This document shows positions 44,937 to 55,715 of a stretch of DNA of 64,000 nucleotides, in pieces. The number at the start of each line of letters is the position of its first letter. The first letter of the stretch is position 1. Below the pieces are notes generated by a model, which was given only the letters and a program-made list of their open reading frames with translations, was not told the DNA's origin and did not search any database. The translations under genes were made by a program, and so were the position numbers. This stretch comes from Dryocosmus kuriphilus (taxonomy: Eukaryota; Arthropoda; Insecta; Hymenoptera; Cynipidae), in assembly GCA_038277395.1 (NCBI GenBank), contig CM076189.1, positions 85,735,421 through 85,799,420 of the forward strand. The letters run 5' to 3'.

Positions 44937-46259
44937 CGAGGGCCTACTCAAAAGAAACCGAACTACTTTTGTACAAAGTTATTATTTTGATTTTTCTACA
45001 AAAAACATTTAATCTCCTTCAAAGTACCCTCCATTGGAGACAATACACTTATCCAATCTTTTATTCCATCGTTCGAAACATTTTTTAAATTCCCCTTTTG
45101 TGATGCTTGACAGCGCCTCCGTCGTTTTTTCCTTCACTTCAGCTACGTCCGCAAAACGCTTTCCATTCATGTCCCTTTTCATTCGAGGGAATAAAAAAAG
45201 TCACAGGGGGCTAAATCGGGTGAATAGGGTGGGTGAGGAACAGTGGCCATGCTATTTTTGGTCAAAAATCGGCGCACAGAAAGTGCTGTGTGAGCAGGGG
45301 CGTTGTCGTGGTGGAAAACCCAGTCCCCCGACTGCCACAAATCAGGCCTTTTCCGTCGTAAACTGTTGCGCAATCTTCTCAAGACTTCCAGGTAAAATGC
45401 CTCATTAACTGTCTGACCCGGTGGAACAAATTCTGAATGGACGACTCCTCTCACATCGAAAAAACAAATGAGCATCGTCTTAATGTTTGACCTCACCTGA
45501 CGAGCTTTTTTAGGGCGAGGCGAATTTTGAGTCTTCCATTGACTTGACTGTTGCTTAGTTTCAGAATCGTATCCATAACACCACGATTCATCACCTGTTA
45601 TGACCTTGGAAAAAAAGTTTGGATCATTTTGGAATTCCTCCTTCAAAGCAGAGCATGCTTGCACGCGGCCTTGTTTTTGCTCTGCAGTCAGCAGTCGAGG
45701 AACAAATCTTGCAGCCACCCTTCTCATCCCCAAATCTTCACTTAGAATTCTCTGTACTGAACTCCAACTCACGCCAGATTTCTCCACAACTTCTGCGATG
45801 GTCCTTCGTCGATCTTCCAGGATGATTTCACGAATTTTTTCACAACTTTCGTCGGTTCAGGCCGTCGAAGGACGTCCAGAGCGAGGTTGATCGTCAATTG
45901 ACATTTCCCCACTTTTAAAACTAGAAAACCACTCGAACACTTGAGTTTTTCCCATAGCATCATCCTTGTAGGCCGTTTTTAACATTTGAAGAGTTTTTGT
46001 GCCCGTTTTCCCGAGCAGGAAGCAAAACCTCACGTTGGCACGCTGATCACGAAAATCAACCATCACAAAAAACGACGAGCGTGCAAAGCCACAGTCACAA
46101 AAAGAATTACACACACACCAAATGCAACCTTACACAGTGATAGCAGTTGGCATACTAACTGGTGAAAAGTGCCTCTACACGCACCTGCCGGCAAAAACCC
46201 GGTACTACAAAACTCCGCTCCCCACAACATCAGTTCGGTTTCTTTTGGGTAGGCCCTCG
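44937..46259 (-). mobile_element. Mariner copy 2, 1.32 kb, complete ends
   Basis: The inverted ends CGAGGGCCTACTCAAAAGAA and its partner ending CCCTCG at 46259 are bordered by TA (44935-44936 and 46260-46261). The length is that of an intact mariner. It belongs to the same family as copy 3 (58138-59450), about 95% alike, and is different from copies 1 and 4. Confidence 0.9.
45009..46063 (-). pseudogene. Mariner DD34D transposase, copy 2, lightly damaged
   Basis: About 350 codons from MVDFRDQ (46063) to EGD-stop (45009). The N-terminal HTH region includes KTQVFEWFSSFKSGEMS and SGRPSTA. A TGA near 45860 replaces the Arg codon kept in copy 3, a CpG-type change. The second HTH is VSWSSVQRILSEDLGMRR. 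The catalytic motifs are VITGDESWCYGYD, HHDNAPAHTA and PPYSPDLAPCDFF, so the D,D34D set is complete. A one-base shift follows DFF near 45190. Only these two lesions are evident, making it the least damaged transposase in the window. Confidence 0.85.
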
Positions 46260-48489
46260 TATATGAGACACATTCACTTAAAATGTACACTGAGAAAAAA
46301 ATACAGTCGAATCAATGGCCCGCGCCAATAAATACGAGCAACAGCCTCGAAGCCATTGAATGAAACGGAAAATCTATCGCATTGATAAGAAATCCAGTTA
46401 AAACAACAGCCCTGCGCCATTAAAATGGCATCCTCTCATTCAACCACTCCGACTTCGTTAAATGAGTCCATCAAACCAACTGCCCTTGGTCGGTCAAAAT
46501 GACGGGAAAGACTATTGCTGATATTTATAGGCGCTGCGCCGTTGAATCAATCATATTTTTTTCTCACTGTAGAAAAGTTTTATTGAGAACTTCTTAAGAT
46601 ATGCATTTTTTTTTTTTCACTATTTTTCATATAACTATTTTTTGGAAGCAGCTAGAGAGGCATTTTTATTTTCAAATTACATAATTAAAGCAATATTTGG
46701 AAAAACCAAATTTCAAAAATTGAAAAATTCACATAAACTCAAATTTTAAGAGTATATCTTGTTGAAATCGTGTGAATATTTTTTCTTGCACGCCTTATTC
46801 AGTAAAAGTAAACAAAACGCTTTGAATCAGTCTTCGTCACAAAGATGTTTCGTATATAATGCAACAATATCTCAATTACATAAAATTGATGATATAATCA
46901 ATAAACCCATAAGCAGCTTTACAATATGGTTTTTCAATTCTCCATGCGCACATACGTTTCATGGAAGTTGTTTTACATATTTTATATCGCATGGAAATCA
47001 AAATGTAGAGGGTAAGGACCATATATATTTGTTTTTCAGTCATTTTTGTAAATTTATAACACTATTTTGTATGTATCCTACGCGTTACAACGAATGTCTT
47101 ATAAATGATGTGTACCATCTTCTTTGGTTTAGATTGCAATCTAATACGTTATGTAAGAATGTATTATTCTTAAATATATGTTCAAAGCTATTTGATTCAT
47201 GTATTTAGTCGATGTGAATTGCTATCGAATATCTGAAAATTGGAATAACGTCAAAATAAACAGTTGAACAGCGGTTATTAAAAGTATCAAAAATAATTCA
47301 TATTATTCATGTACAATTACATAATCACGATTCAATTAAAGTAATTACAAATGGCTCTTTTTATATTTGCAGGAAATGATTTTATAATAAAAATTTAATT
47401 GCAGATTCCAAAAGAGAAAGATAGTTTGACAAAAGCGCAAAAAACAAGAATTCAAAACAGTCTTCATGAAGAGCTTGGCATATTAGTTTATTTTCCAACC
47501 CAAGGATCTGGAAACACTAACGATGGCAATACAGCGCGAAGATTTTTCAATAATGTTGAGGCTGTTTCCATAATTACAGGTCATTCTTTTATTCCTGTAT
47601 GGGACTCACTTGTGTGCCCTGACACTGTAAAATATTGAGCAGCTATTGCGTTTATTATTATATTATTATATTATATTATTATCTATACGCTTGTAGTTAT
47701 ATACAAATTTTAAGGTTTTGATGAACAGTTACTTGGGAGATTCAGAATTATATTAATTCTTATCTCTTCTGGATACGAAATCGATACAACAGCCTTTAAA
47801 GATTTTGCCACTGATACTGCAAGAATGTATGCAAATTTATACAATTGGTATTACATGCCTCCAGAGACGCATGTCATCTTATTGCATGGTCATAGAATAA
47901 TGAACTCATTGATATTACCAATTGGAATGCTATCAGAAGAGGCTCAAGAGAGTAATAATAAAAACGTAAAACGATTTAGACAGGGATTTGCTAGAAAAAT
48001 TTCAAGGTTTGTCATTCTCGATTTTTATTAGTATTGTAAGGACAGACTATTTAAGGATTTCCAGTCAACATCAGTCTCTAAGTTTTTAAACTCTAATTGG
48101 AACATCCAAAATTAAAAGTTTTCGTTTACCATTGAATGGTATTCTCCTGGTGCATTTCTCTTTTGCGGTCTTAATATAATGATGCAAAATTATTTATTAG
48201 AAAATTTCATTCCATTTGTTATTTACAGGGAAGCAGCTAATTCGGACATGTTTCATCGATTACTGCTATATTCAAATCCTCATTTATCCCTACTCAATCA
48301 ATCACGAAAAAAGAAGCATAGTGCACCTATCGATGAAATTAAGAAACTCATAATTATTGCAAATGACTATATGGAATGTAGTAGCTCGGAAGAGAGTGAT
48401 AATAATGATGATAGTGATAATAATGAAATCCAGTAAATTTTCAAGATATGTTGCTGTTGTATATTACGTGTATTATTACATTCTTAGTC

Positions 48490-49105
48490 CTTAAATTTGG
48501 GGTCGATCTGGGGGTGAAAATGAATCAAGGGTTATTCAAAACATTTTTTAAGATGCATAGAAAACTAGTAGTCAACATATCACTTGAAACGCCCTATAAT
48601 TAAGGAAAAAATAATTTTTTTCACTTTTCAACCCTCAATATGGGGTTGTTTTGGGGATGAAAATAAGTTTGAGATATTTCAAAATATTTTTTAATAGTCG
48701 TAGAAAATTATTGGTCCACGTTTAGCTTGAAAAACCTTGTAAATAAATGAGATATAATTTTTTTATTCCTCAACCCTTAATTAGGGGATGTTTTGGGGAT
48801 GGAATCAAATTAATTATTGTCTCTGGAATTTTATTTTTATGTTCTTTTTTATACCGTAACCAGTTTTACGTATTTAATTTATTTTTTCAAAAGTGTAAGT
48901 TTAAATATCGGATTCATTTCAAGAGATAAGGAGGATGGGGTGAGTTTGTCACACGTGGAGGCATTAATCGGTATCTTTGCAAAGGAAACGGTTTCTGAAA
49001 GTAGAGACCAAAAGGAACATTTTCGCCTTTAAAACTTTAATTTTGAGCCCGAATTCGAGGCAAGCCGGAATTTTGTCCATTTTTTTCGCAATTGGACACA
49101 CTGTG
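48490..49105 (-). repeat. Transib right terminal inverted repeat
   Basis: Complement of the left TIR with the tandem subunits at about 48490-48790. The inner third unit of the left side is mostly missing. Ends in CACTGTG before the CGGCG duplication. Confidence 0.8.
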
Positions 49106-49175
49106 CGGCGGAGTGCCCAAAAATAGAAAAGGTTTGCCAGGCAGTCAGGCACACGATGGTACCCTGACATGCGTT
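49106..49175. mobile_element. Small fold-back element, right tip
   Basis: CGGCGGAGTGCCC to CTGACATGCGTTT completes the element begun at 40179. The same 70 bases in uninterrupted context lie at 62488-62557. Confidence 0.8.
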
Positions 49176-50269
49176 TAAGCCTTCGTTTTTACCCATTCCA
49201 TCAGATAACAAATAATAGTTAGTCCTGACCAAGAGTAATGTTCACGTCTTACCCATACCAACAGGTAAACATACAAAGTTACCTGGAACACTTTTTTGCC
49301 TTTTCTTTTATCTGTGTTCCATTTTCGTGCGGGTGCGCCAACTTACCAAGTAACCAGATATATTTTATTTAATATAAATTAAAGAATATTTTTTCGGCAT
49401 TATATGTTAATGGTGCACCAAGACTGTAGCTGTAAGTTGACGTTGTGCAAAAAATTGCGAGACTAACACGAATCGGCCATATTGCGGCTCATTGACTCAA
49501 TGTCCACGAGCATCAAGAAATGCTAAAGAAAAATTTTCATCATGTATCTTTAGGTATACACAAGCATCTACTGTATTAGCATATCCCCCTTCCATCCCCC
49601 CAAGAAAAGCTTTAAAGAAGTAAAAAAAAGTTTGGCGGCCTTAGAGGTCAAAAATTATTTTGGTCCATGTAGCCCACGTGTTTAAAGACTAACAATTTTA
49701 TCAAGTACGTTAAGAAAAATCACTCAGATTTTTACATGGAATGCAAAAACATTATGCAATTCATACTTTTGATTTTTTTACAAAAACTAGTGATACCATA
49801 ATGACGGCCATACATTTTCTTTTCACATTGACGATCTTCGTTTTCAGAGACAAATGACGAAATATAATGATTAACACCAAATTACAATTCAAATACTGAA
49901 ACATTAGTACTATTCAGAAAAGTTATATATAAATTCCTAGGTCTCCTGTATATATGTCTGCCTTTCGGTGTGTTGACTATTAAAGTTGCTTTTTCCCAGT
50001 TCCCCAGTATATATGTCTGTCTTTCGGTGGCTGGAATTGTAAAGTTGTTTTTTAACCTGTAGGGTCTGTTACTACAAAGAAGTCGTGAACTAGGTAAATT
50101 ATTGTCGGTACTGATTTGCTACAAAATCGGCATTGGAGTCCGCTTTCTTTTTCCCCGACGTTGCTTTTCTAAAATGAAGTTACTTCTCTATTTTAGTTTC
50201 CCAGTTTTCCTCCATGTTTCTTTTATTCCTTTTACAAAGGAAATTTTCTTTCTGTTACCTATGCTTTAC
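49176..50269. repeat. Repeat-rich stretch; copy of the 57-kb ORF repeat
   Basis: 49317-49590 aligns with 57046-57330, which includes the 3' part of the unknown ORF. Here the frame is ruined, but phrases corresponding to 'YVKIDDDNYLVANL' and 'RGRRFNGLAMWP' can be traced on the minus strand. At 49942 and 50004 a 25-base phrase with ATATATGTCTGYCTTTCGGTG is repeated 62 bases apart. Nothing else is recognised. Confidence 0.5.
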
Positions 50270-50645
50270 TACAACTATCTACATTTTCTAGTTTGAAGCC
50301 GATGATATTGAATTCTTCAACCTTTTTTCCTTCGAGGTTTTTCAATTAATAAATTGTGGGGAAGATTTCCTTCATAATTATAAATGGACACCCTACTGGT
50401 CGAAAAGTTTTCCTGCCTTTTTAGATGCCTTATTTGACAGTTTTTGCTCTTGTTAGAACTCTGTCTCCTATTTTATATTCAATTTCCATTTCCCTTAAAT
50501 AATATCTTGTATCTTGTTTATTATTTGCTTCATACAAATTTTTCTGGGCGTCATCCTTTATTATATGTAATTTTCTATGCTTGTCTTTCCACATATCTAC
50601 ACTCTGAAATTCTTTCTCTCTATACACTTTTAGATATGTTTTAAG
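50270..50645 (-). pseudogene. Ty3/gypsy-like pol end fragment
   Basis: The minus-strand frame ends with REMEIEYKIGDRVLTRAKTVK. This is the basic region after the integrase core, where 'YKVGDRVL' is a common signature in gypsy-type elements. In other frames downstream, 'KGRKTFRPVGCPFIIMKEI' and 'LKNLEGKKVEEFNIIGFK' resemble the chromodomain-like tail ('GPYRVKKI..YEL'). No LTRs, protease or RT were found, so it is an isolated decayed fragment. Confidence 0.45.
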
Positions 50646-52355
50646 CGATTAAAGCGATTCTAATTGGCTACCTAAATTTAAAAAAGCATACATAAGCTGT
50701 CTGTCCAACCGGCAGATTACTTCCCTCACTGTCAAATCTAAAATTGTAATTTTATTTCAGACATCTTCAAACTTTACGACATAGATGTTCTGAGTCAAAT
50801 TACTCAAATTCCAGGACTTTAAATTTACAACAATTCAACTGTGCAAGTTTTGATTCTGACGATTCTTCGATTCTTAAACCTTTAATAGTAACAGATTTGT
50901 TCTGCACCTAGAAATAATAAAGTTTCCGATTGTAAATAAAGTACATAATATGGGATATTACGAGTAATTGACGCACACAGAAATCGAAATTCTTAATGTT
51001 GCACATTTTATGGTTGAAAAATGTCTCATTTCTTAATTTTCTATTAATCATCTTCCAATTTTGAGCAACAATGATTAATTATTCAATTGAAAAGATAAAT
51101 CTAATTTATGTTAAAGACCATTTTCATTTGTTCAAATATTCGCAAAGTTTGAACACATTTGACGTAGAACTTAGTGAACAAACTACAATAAGTAAAATTA
51201 AATATTTAGGTATTGCCGGGAATAGCCACTAATATTAGATTAAGTAGGTCTTTATGGGAGTGGAGGGAAGCTATAATTGAGCTATAGAAATAGAGTTTTG
51301 AAGTGTAATAAATAATTACAAAATAGAGTAATAAACCATTTATGTGTTGGCCTTTAAGAAATATAAAAAAATGGTAAAATCTGTTAATATTATCTGTTCG
51401 GTATTTCTGCATGAAAGGTCAAAGTCGACTAAAGATTACCAACAAAAATTTTATATAAAAAAAATTTGTCGTAACTTTTAAGCGAATAGGAAAATTTTGT
51501 GAGACTCCAAAATCGAAAAAAGTTCTAAAATTTTGTTCCATGTTTCTTAATTAAAGTCGGAGGCATCTTTTTTCAAGATTTTTGTGGCACATAATTATAA
51601 AATCTGTTTCATCCATGTTCAGTTCCAGAATTCATCCTACGGACGTGAAATGGGTAAGTAATAATTGTTACGATTTCTAACCACATTAAGTACATTTTCA
51701 AGCTATCTAATTAGTATAGCTAATCATATTTCCACCAATTGTGACAAAACTATTTTTATTGTCTAAAATTTTTTTTATATTTGTGATAAAGTAAGAAACA
51801 AAAGAGTTTCTTAAATAAAGGCGATTCTCTAAAATAAAATTTTCAACTTGCTTGAAAGGATAAGAAGGCAAATATTGTTGCGCTTGTAATTTAGTGATAT
51901 GGCATGTTTGCTCTGTCTTAATCAGAATTAGTGGAAATTTTACGACTTTAGTTAGCACATCTGTGTTTGAACAATGAAATCGTAATGTAAATTCTGGTTT
52001 TTTATATCGCACATTAAATTAGGTATACTCGAAGGATTTTTGTGTGCTGTATCCGAATCTTTCCTAAGAATTGCTCTATCACGTCAGGTTTTTGAGACAT
52101 CCTAACATAAGATGATGCAAAAAACACAGTTTTTTTCTAGGTTTAAGGTTATACAACATCACAGTGTTATTTTCTTTCTCAAAACTAGTAAACGCTTCTG
52201 AAATTAAAACTCTTGCTCCTTAAAATACATTTTTAATAACCAAGCTTTGGCGTCAAACAGAGAGTTATGAAGACTCTTATTTTTGCGTCTGTCGTGTAAA
52301 AGTTTACAGCAAGGAGAATAAAAAGGCTACTTCATATCCTGATACTACTTTTTTT
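50646..52355. other. AT-rich stretch, no supported gene
   Basis: A minus-strand frame of 101 codons (51707-52012; begins MRYKKPEFTLRFHC and includes YPFKQVENFILENRLYL) has fairly protein-like composition, but I cannot place it. It could be a remnant of the gypsy-like element nearby. Otherwise nothing is seen. Confidence 0.35.
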
Positions 52356-52610
52356 TTTCAACATTTGAGATATTGATATCTACAACTGTTGTGTTCTTCA
52401 TTGCTGAGGCGCTGTCCCCATTAGGGCCGTCCCCCATTCGCGATAAGTTAGATGAAGATCCCCCAGGACGATGCTCGTTTTTATTGCTTTCTGTGATCAC
52501 CATACTAGGCCCCACTTTAGAAGCTGGGGATTTAGAGGACTGCCTCCTGCAGAGCCCCGCGTACAGGGAGAGGGTCTGAATATTAAGGGATTCGACCTAT
52601 TGTTTTTCTG
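52356..52610 (-). mobile_element. LINE C, second 5' end fragment
   Basis: About 255 bases match 55128-55385, the start of LINE C (ACAACTGTTGTGTTCTTCATTG, CCCCATTAGGG, GATGAAGATCCCCCAGG, ACAGGGAGAGGG). It follows the 3' end of LINE C directly in the same orientation, so two copies stand head to tail. Confidence 0.75.
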
Positions 52611-52639
52611 TTATTAATGAACAATCCCAGACCCCTTGA

Positions 52640-53340
52640 TGAAGTCTAGCATGTCGCCCATTTTTATCGTTGTGATGTCCCCACTGCACATACTGCGCTC
52701 TGCTGCGGGACTGAGTCCCATCTTGTGCTTAAGATAGTTCATATGATTATGCCCTGTTTGCATGAGTACCATAGCCCTTGTATCTTTCTTGGGTAACTTC
52801 AGAATTTCTGGCCCAGGATGGCCTTAGCCTGCCCAAATCCCTTCGTCTGTTCCCAGTGTTTCCGGTATCTTTTTCGGGTCCAGCTTTAATGGCCAACCCC
52901 ATGCAGTATGATGCTAGTCCCATTACCGGTTCCGGGCCAACGTACCTTTTTGCTGCACCATTCTTTGCCAACTCGTCTGCCTTCTCATTTTCGTTGATCC
53001 CTTTGTGACCAGGGACCCACGTGAGAGTTACTTTGTTTTGCTATGCTAGCTGATTTAATGCTATTTTGCATTCTCAAACCAGTTCTGATGTTATAACTGG
53101 TTTTTTTATCGCAGTTAACGTTGCTTGACTGTCCGAGCAGGTTGTTATCTATCGGTCGCCCGCGCTTACTTCTATGAGTGCTTCAGCAGATTGAAGTACA
53201 GCTGAGACGTCCGCCTGAAAGACGGTAGCATGCTGCCCAAGTGGGATTTCCATTCCTTTTCTGCTAGCGCTATCATATATTCCTTCTCCTGCCCCCCCCC
53301 CCCTCCTGCCAAGAACCGTCTGTATACCAGATTTCCCCCT
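52640..53340 (-). pseudogene. LINE C RNase H domain and C-terminus
   Basis: Minus-strand pieces give YTDGSWQ (first D), VFQADVSAVLQSAEAL (D where E is usual), CSDSQATLTAIKK (third position) and WVPGHKGINENEKADELAK (fourth D region), followed by GPEPVMGL. After that comes MGLSPAAERSMCSG and a double stop near 52615. It would remove RNA from the cDNA hybrid. The E-to-D change, an in-frame stop and shifts suggest it is dead. Confidence 0.65.
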
Positions 53341-53929
53341 GGAGTAGTGGGTTAACCTTCACCTGCTATTTGTGCCTAATTGGAATAAGGACTCGGAAGG
53401 CTTTAGTGAAACTGGAGCGTATTGTTATTTTATTATACCTCATTCTTAAGAATGGTATTGCGCTGATATCCTCTGGGAACTTGTTTCTCCATCCGCTGCA
53501 AGCTCGCCATTCTCAAGCCTTATGATTCAGAGCCGAGCTTCCGGCCCTTTCGCCAGGATCTTGTGAAGCCTCTCTGTGCCCAGCATATCTTTATTGTCTT
53601 CACACAAGCTAGTCCAGCCATCTCGTTTGTGTCTCCTTATTTTTTCCTTATAGACAGTCTGGGCCAGTTTATACCTGTCCCTGTCCGACGGGAGTTCAGT
53701 TTTGTTTGCCCTATTACACAATGCTTTCGTCTTTTCCTTAGCCTCTCAAGGTGGTTATTCCACCACTCGGCCCCATTCCTAGATTTTATTGTGCTCATAG
53801 GGCAGTAATTCTCATAAAATTGTATTAAAGCTCCTTGCAAAAAATCTGCAGAATGCTCTAATTCGTCTATGGTTCCATACTTCGTAGGAAACTCCACGAG
53901 CCTGCCTTTAAGTTCCTCTTTATAAAAGT

Positions 53930-54540
53930 GTCAAAGTGTGTTCCTGGGATTTCTGATCTTCGAAACCTCCGGTTTTCTTAGGGCTGATATAGTCAATTCG
54001 GGAACCTCACTCCTGTCTTTGTTCTTGAATGTAGGCGCATTATCTCTATTTAGTGTCTCCAGCTCAGTGCCAGCTAAGTATTCTATAAGATCTCTTCCTC
54101 TATTATTGCTGTTCGTGCTCCCCCACATCACATGGTGAGCGCTCGCATCGCAACACAACAACAGGGGGATTTCCTTCTCCTGACAGTACTGTATGAGTGC
54201 CCCCACCTCTAACGGAGGTGGGGCCGCCACCGCATCACACAGAAAGTAAGCTGAGGCAACATTCACCTCTAGCCTTTCTCCACGCATGTCTATAAGCCTT
54301 ACCTTGATAGCGAGAAGGTCCCTGGAGCAGTGTTTAGGCACCAATATCGCATCCATACCCTTAACGACTACGCATGCACAAGGTGCTTTTTTTCTTGGCC
54401 CCTTATATATAGAACCAGAGTGTCCCAAGCCACAGATCCTTTCCTTGTATAACCAAGTTTCTTGGATTAGGGCTATACCTGTCTGCACCACTGCCATGCG
54501 CCAGGCTAAGACTGCCGAAGCGCCTTTGCTATGGTGCTAG
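53930..54540 (-). pseudogene. LINE C endonuclease domain
   Basis: Open for 188 codons from 54497. The catalytic glutamate is in ALIQETWLYKERICGL, then VNVASAYFLCD, then CCDASAHHVMWGSTNSNNRG, the characteristic DANAHH-type motif of R1/Jockey-group endonucleases, and LNRDNAPTF. A stop after RNPRNTL removes the link to the next domain; the frame continues from 53897 as EFPTKYGTIDELEHSADFL. The domain nicks target DNA to prime reverse transcription. Confidence 0.75.
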
Positions 54541-54559
54541 TTTATCTGAGACTTGGAGA

Positions 54560-55300
54560 TCCCCGACCTGGCCATTAATCGACTAAGCCGGAGTGTCTCC
54601 AGGTGATCCTGGTCGTCCTTCAGTGCCCTGACAGGTCACACGGATGGTGACTCTACCAGCCCCTAGATAGATCCGAAAGTCCAGAGCCATGAGGGCCCTA
54701 ACGGCAGTTTCGGGTAAACTGACCTTCATCAACCAGCCCGTTCCCGCTGGCCTATTTCCCCTTATATGAGGGTATACTCTCCAGGAGTCTGTTATATGGG
54801 TAGGGTTCTGAAACCTCAGGTGCCCCAGAACGACAGCCGGATCCTCGGGAGTCCCGGGAATTAGCACGGTCGCCCTTCGGTACCTCTGGAGTCACTCGAT
54901 TCCCTTGACAACCAAATTTAGTCCCTCTTTGATCCTGAATTTTGGAGCTCTCCCTTCCAGCCACTGCCTCGACCAGGTGTCAGCGGCCTGTACCACGAAG
55001 GCCCGCCTATTGACCATCCCTTGTGGGGAGTACAGGCTACACTCTTTCAGCTGCTTTTCAAGGCGATATTTCTGCCTTTGTGCCCCAGAGGGTCTTTTTC
55101 ATTTAAAGGACAGCTCGGTCATTTTATTTTCAACAGTTGAGATACTGCTAATCTACAACTGTTGTGTTCTTCATTGATGAGGGTCCGTCCCCATTAGGGT
55201 CGTCCCCTATTCGCGATGAGTCTGATGAAGATCCCCCAGGGAGATCCTCACTTGTTTTGGTTGTCTTATTTTGATCTTTAGACATTTTTCTGTCCCACGA
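54560..55300 (-). pseudogene. LINE C ORF1 remnant
   Basis: Pieces in several frames: MSKDQNKTTKTSEDLPGGS near the start (55287), then AVAGRESSKIQDQRGTKFG (about 54950), HITDSWRVYPHIRG and GTGWLMKVSLPETAVRAL (about 54800-54690). The middle block resembles the RNA-recognition-like part of gag-like ORF1 proteins. Several frameshifts and stops. Confidence 0.55.
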
Positions 55301-55715
55301 GTAGCTGTGGATAAACTCACTCCCTGCAGAGACCCGAATACAGGGAGAGGGTTTAAATACGAAGAGATTCAACCCGGTGTCCCTAAGTCTCCATTGAAGA
55401 CACCTCCTTTAGTTCCCGCCATGCCCGCCTCCATATAGGGGGGCATGCCGGGATATTCAAGGATTTGGTAACCATAGTGACATCCAGCCTTCAACATAGA
55501 GATCACATCTTAGCTTGGGGCGTGGAGACTCGCGCTTCCAATATTCCAGGGGGTTTTGCCGTTCTCCCTGGAAGGACCACGTCTTGGTCGAGGTCCATCG
55601 GGTCAGATACCCCACCGACCCAGAGTCCTCTCATCTCGCCATATGCCTCTTCTGGGGCGCCTGCACCAGCCCTCCCATCCGAATAGGCCTCTAAGCTCCC
55701 CTACCAACAGAGGAT

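Larger units (their letters stand above)
44465..46821 (-). repeat. 1.03-kb repeat inside Transib, right copy, split by mariner
   Basis: Complement of 42160-43188 once the 1323-bp mariner (44937-46259) and one TA are removed. The intact left copy shows the empty site CATATAAGTAG, which proves the mariner came later. Its outer edge abuts coding block 4 of the transposase with no visible acceptor, so this insertion probably destroyed a splice site. Confidence 0.8.
41657..48436 (+). pseudogene. Transib (RAG1-core-like) transposase gene with introns
   Basis: Reconstructed as seven blocks: 41657-41952 (MSEYVVKDNVILGVW; then, after two shifts at A runs, VKWLDCDFRFTL), 43373-43676 (VRRPKIAYHSASEKTR, PEEALDFML, NHDLYPSYKE), 43852-44341 (PLQDLLEHTVKRL, KYGFDETNAN with the likely first catalytic D, SSTRFCRPIKI, LTMIDGK), about 46824-47011 (SSQRCFVYNATISQ), 47405-47579 (GSGNTNDGNTARRFF), 47715-48006 (SSGYEIDTTAF, MPPETHVILLHG, LPIGMLSEEAQES with the likely catalytic E) and 48229-48436 (MFHRLL, acidic tail). 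Blocks are bounded by GT..AG. Phases agree at the first junction and across the last two. Lesions: shifts in blocks 1 and 2, a TAA at 44144, and phase mismatches at two or three middle junctions. The enzyme family is the cut-and-paste relative of RAG1. Confidence 0.8.
40661..49105 (+). mobile_element. Transib-family DNA transposon, complete ends, 8.4 kb
   Basis: The termini are CACAATGTGTCCAATTGCG at 40661 and its partner, read inward from 49105 as CACAGTGTGTCCAATTGCG. They are flanked by a perfect 5-bp duplication CGGCG (40656-40660 and 49106-49110). Transib ends start with a CACWRTG-type heptamer related to V(D)J signals, and 5-bp GC-rich duplications are typical. The target, uninterrupted, is present at 62488-62492 in another copy of the small fold-back element. 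The inside holds a RAG1-like transposase gene, two inverted 1-kb repeats and a mariner. Removing these leaves about 5 kb. Confidence 0.9.
52611..55715 (-). mobile_element. LINE C: GC-rich non-LTR element lacking its RT
   Basis: A GC-rich island in an AT-rich window. In minus-strand order: leader (55715-55385), ORF1 remnants (to about 54560), endonuclease (54540-53930), a linker (to about 53450), then directly RNase H (53340-52880) and the C-terminus. The whole RT domain, which should lie between linker and RNase H, is missing. A C-run interrupts at 53290. EN plus RNase H suggests an R1/LOA/I-type LINE; the clade is uncertain without RT. Confidence 0.75.

Noticed and set aside
45551..45890. 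Plus-strand ORFs within mariner copies 2 and 3 (also 58308-59083)
   Set aside because: Antisense shadows of the transposase, conserved only because the two copies are alike.
51707..52012. 101-codon minus-strand ORF
   Set aside because: Composition is acceptable but there is no family, start context, neighbour or second copy to support it; mentioned under the surrounding stretch only.
53290..53304. C-run as a functional site
   Set aside because: Simple homopolymer inside decayed LINE C, likely slippage.
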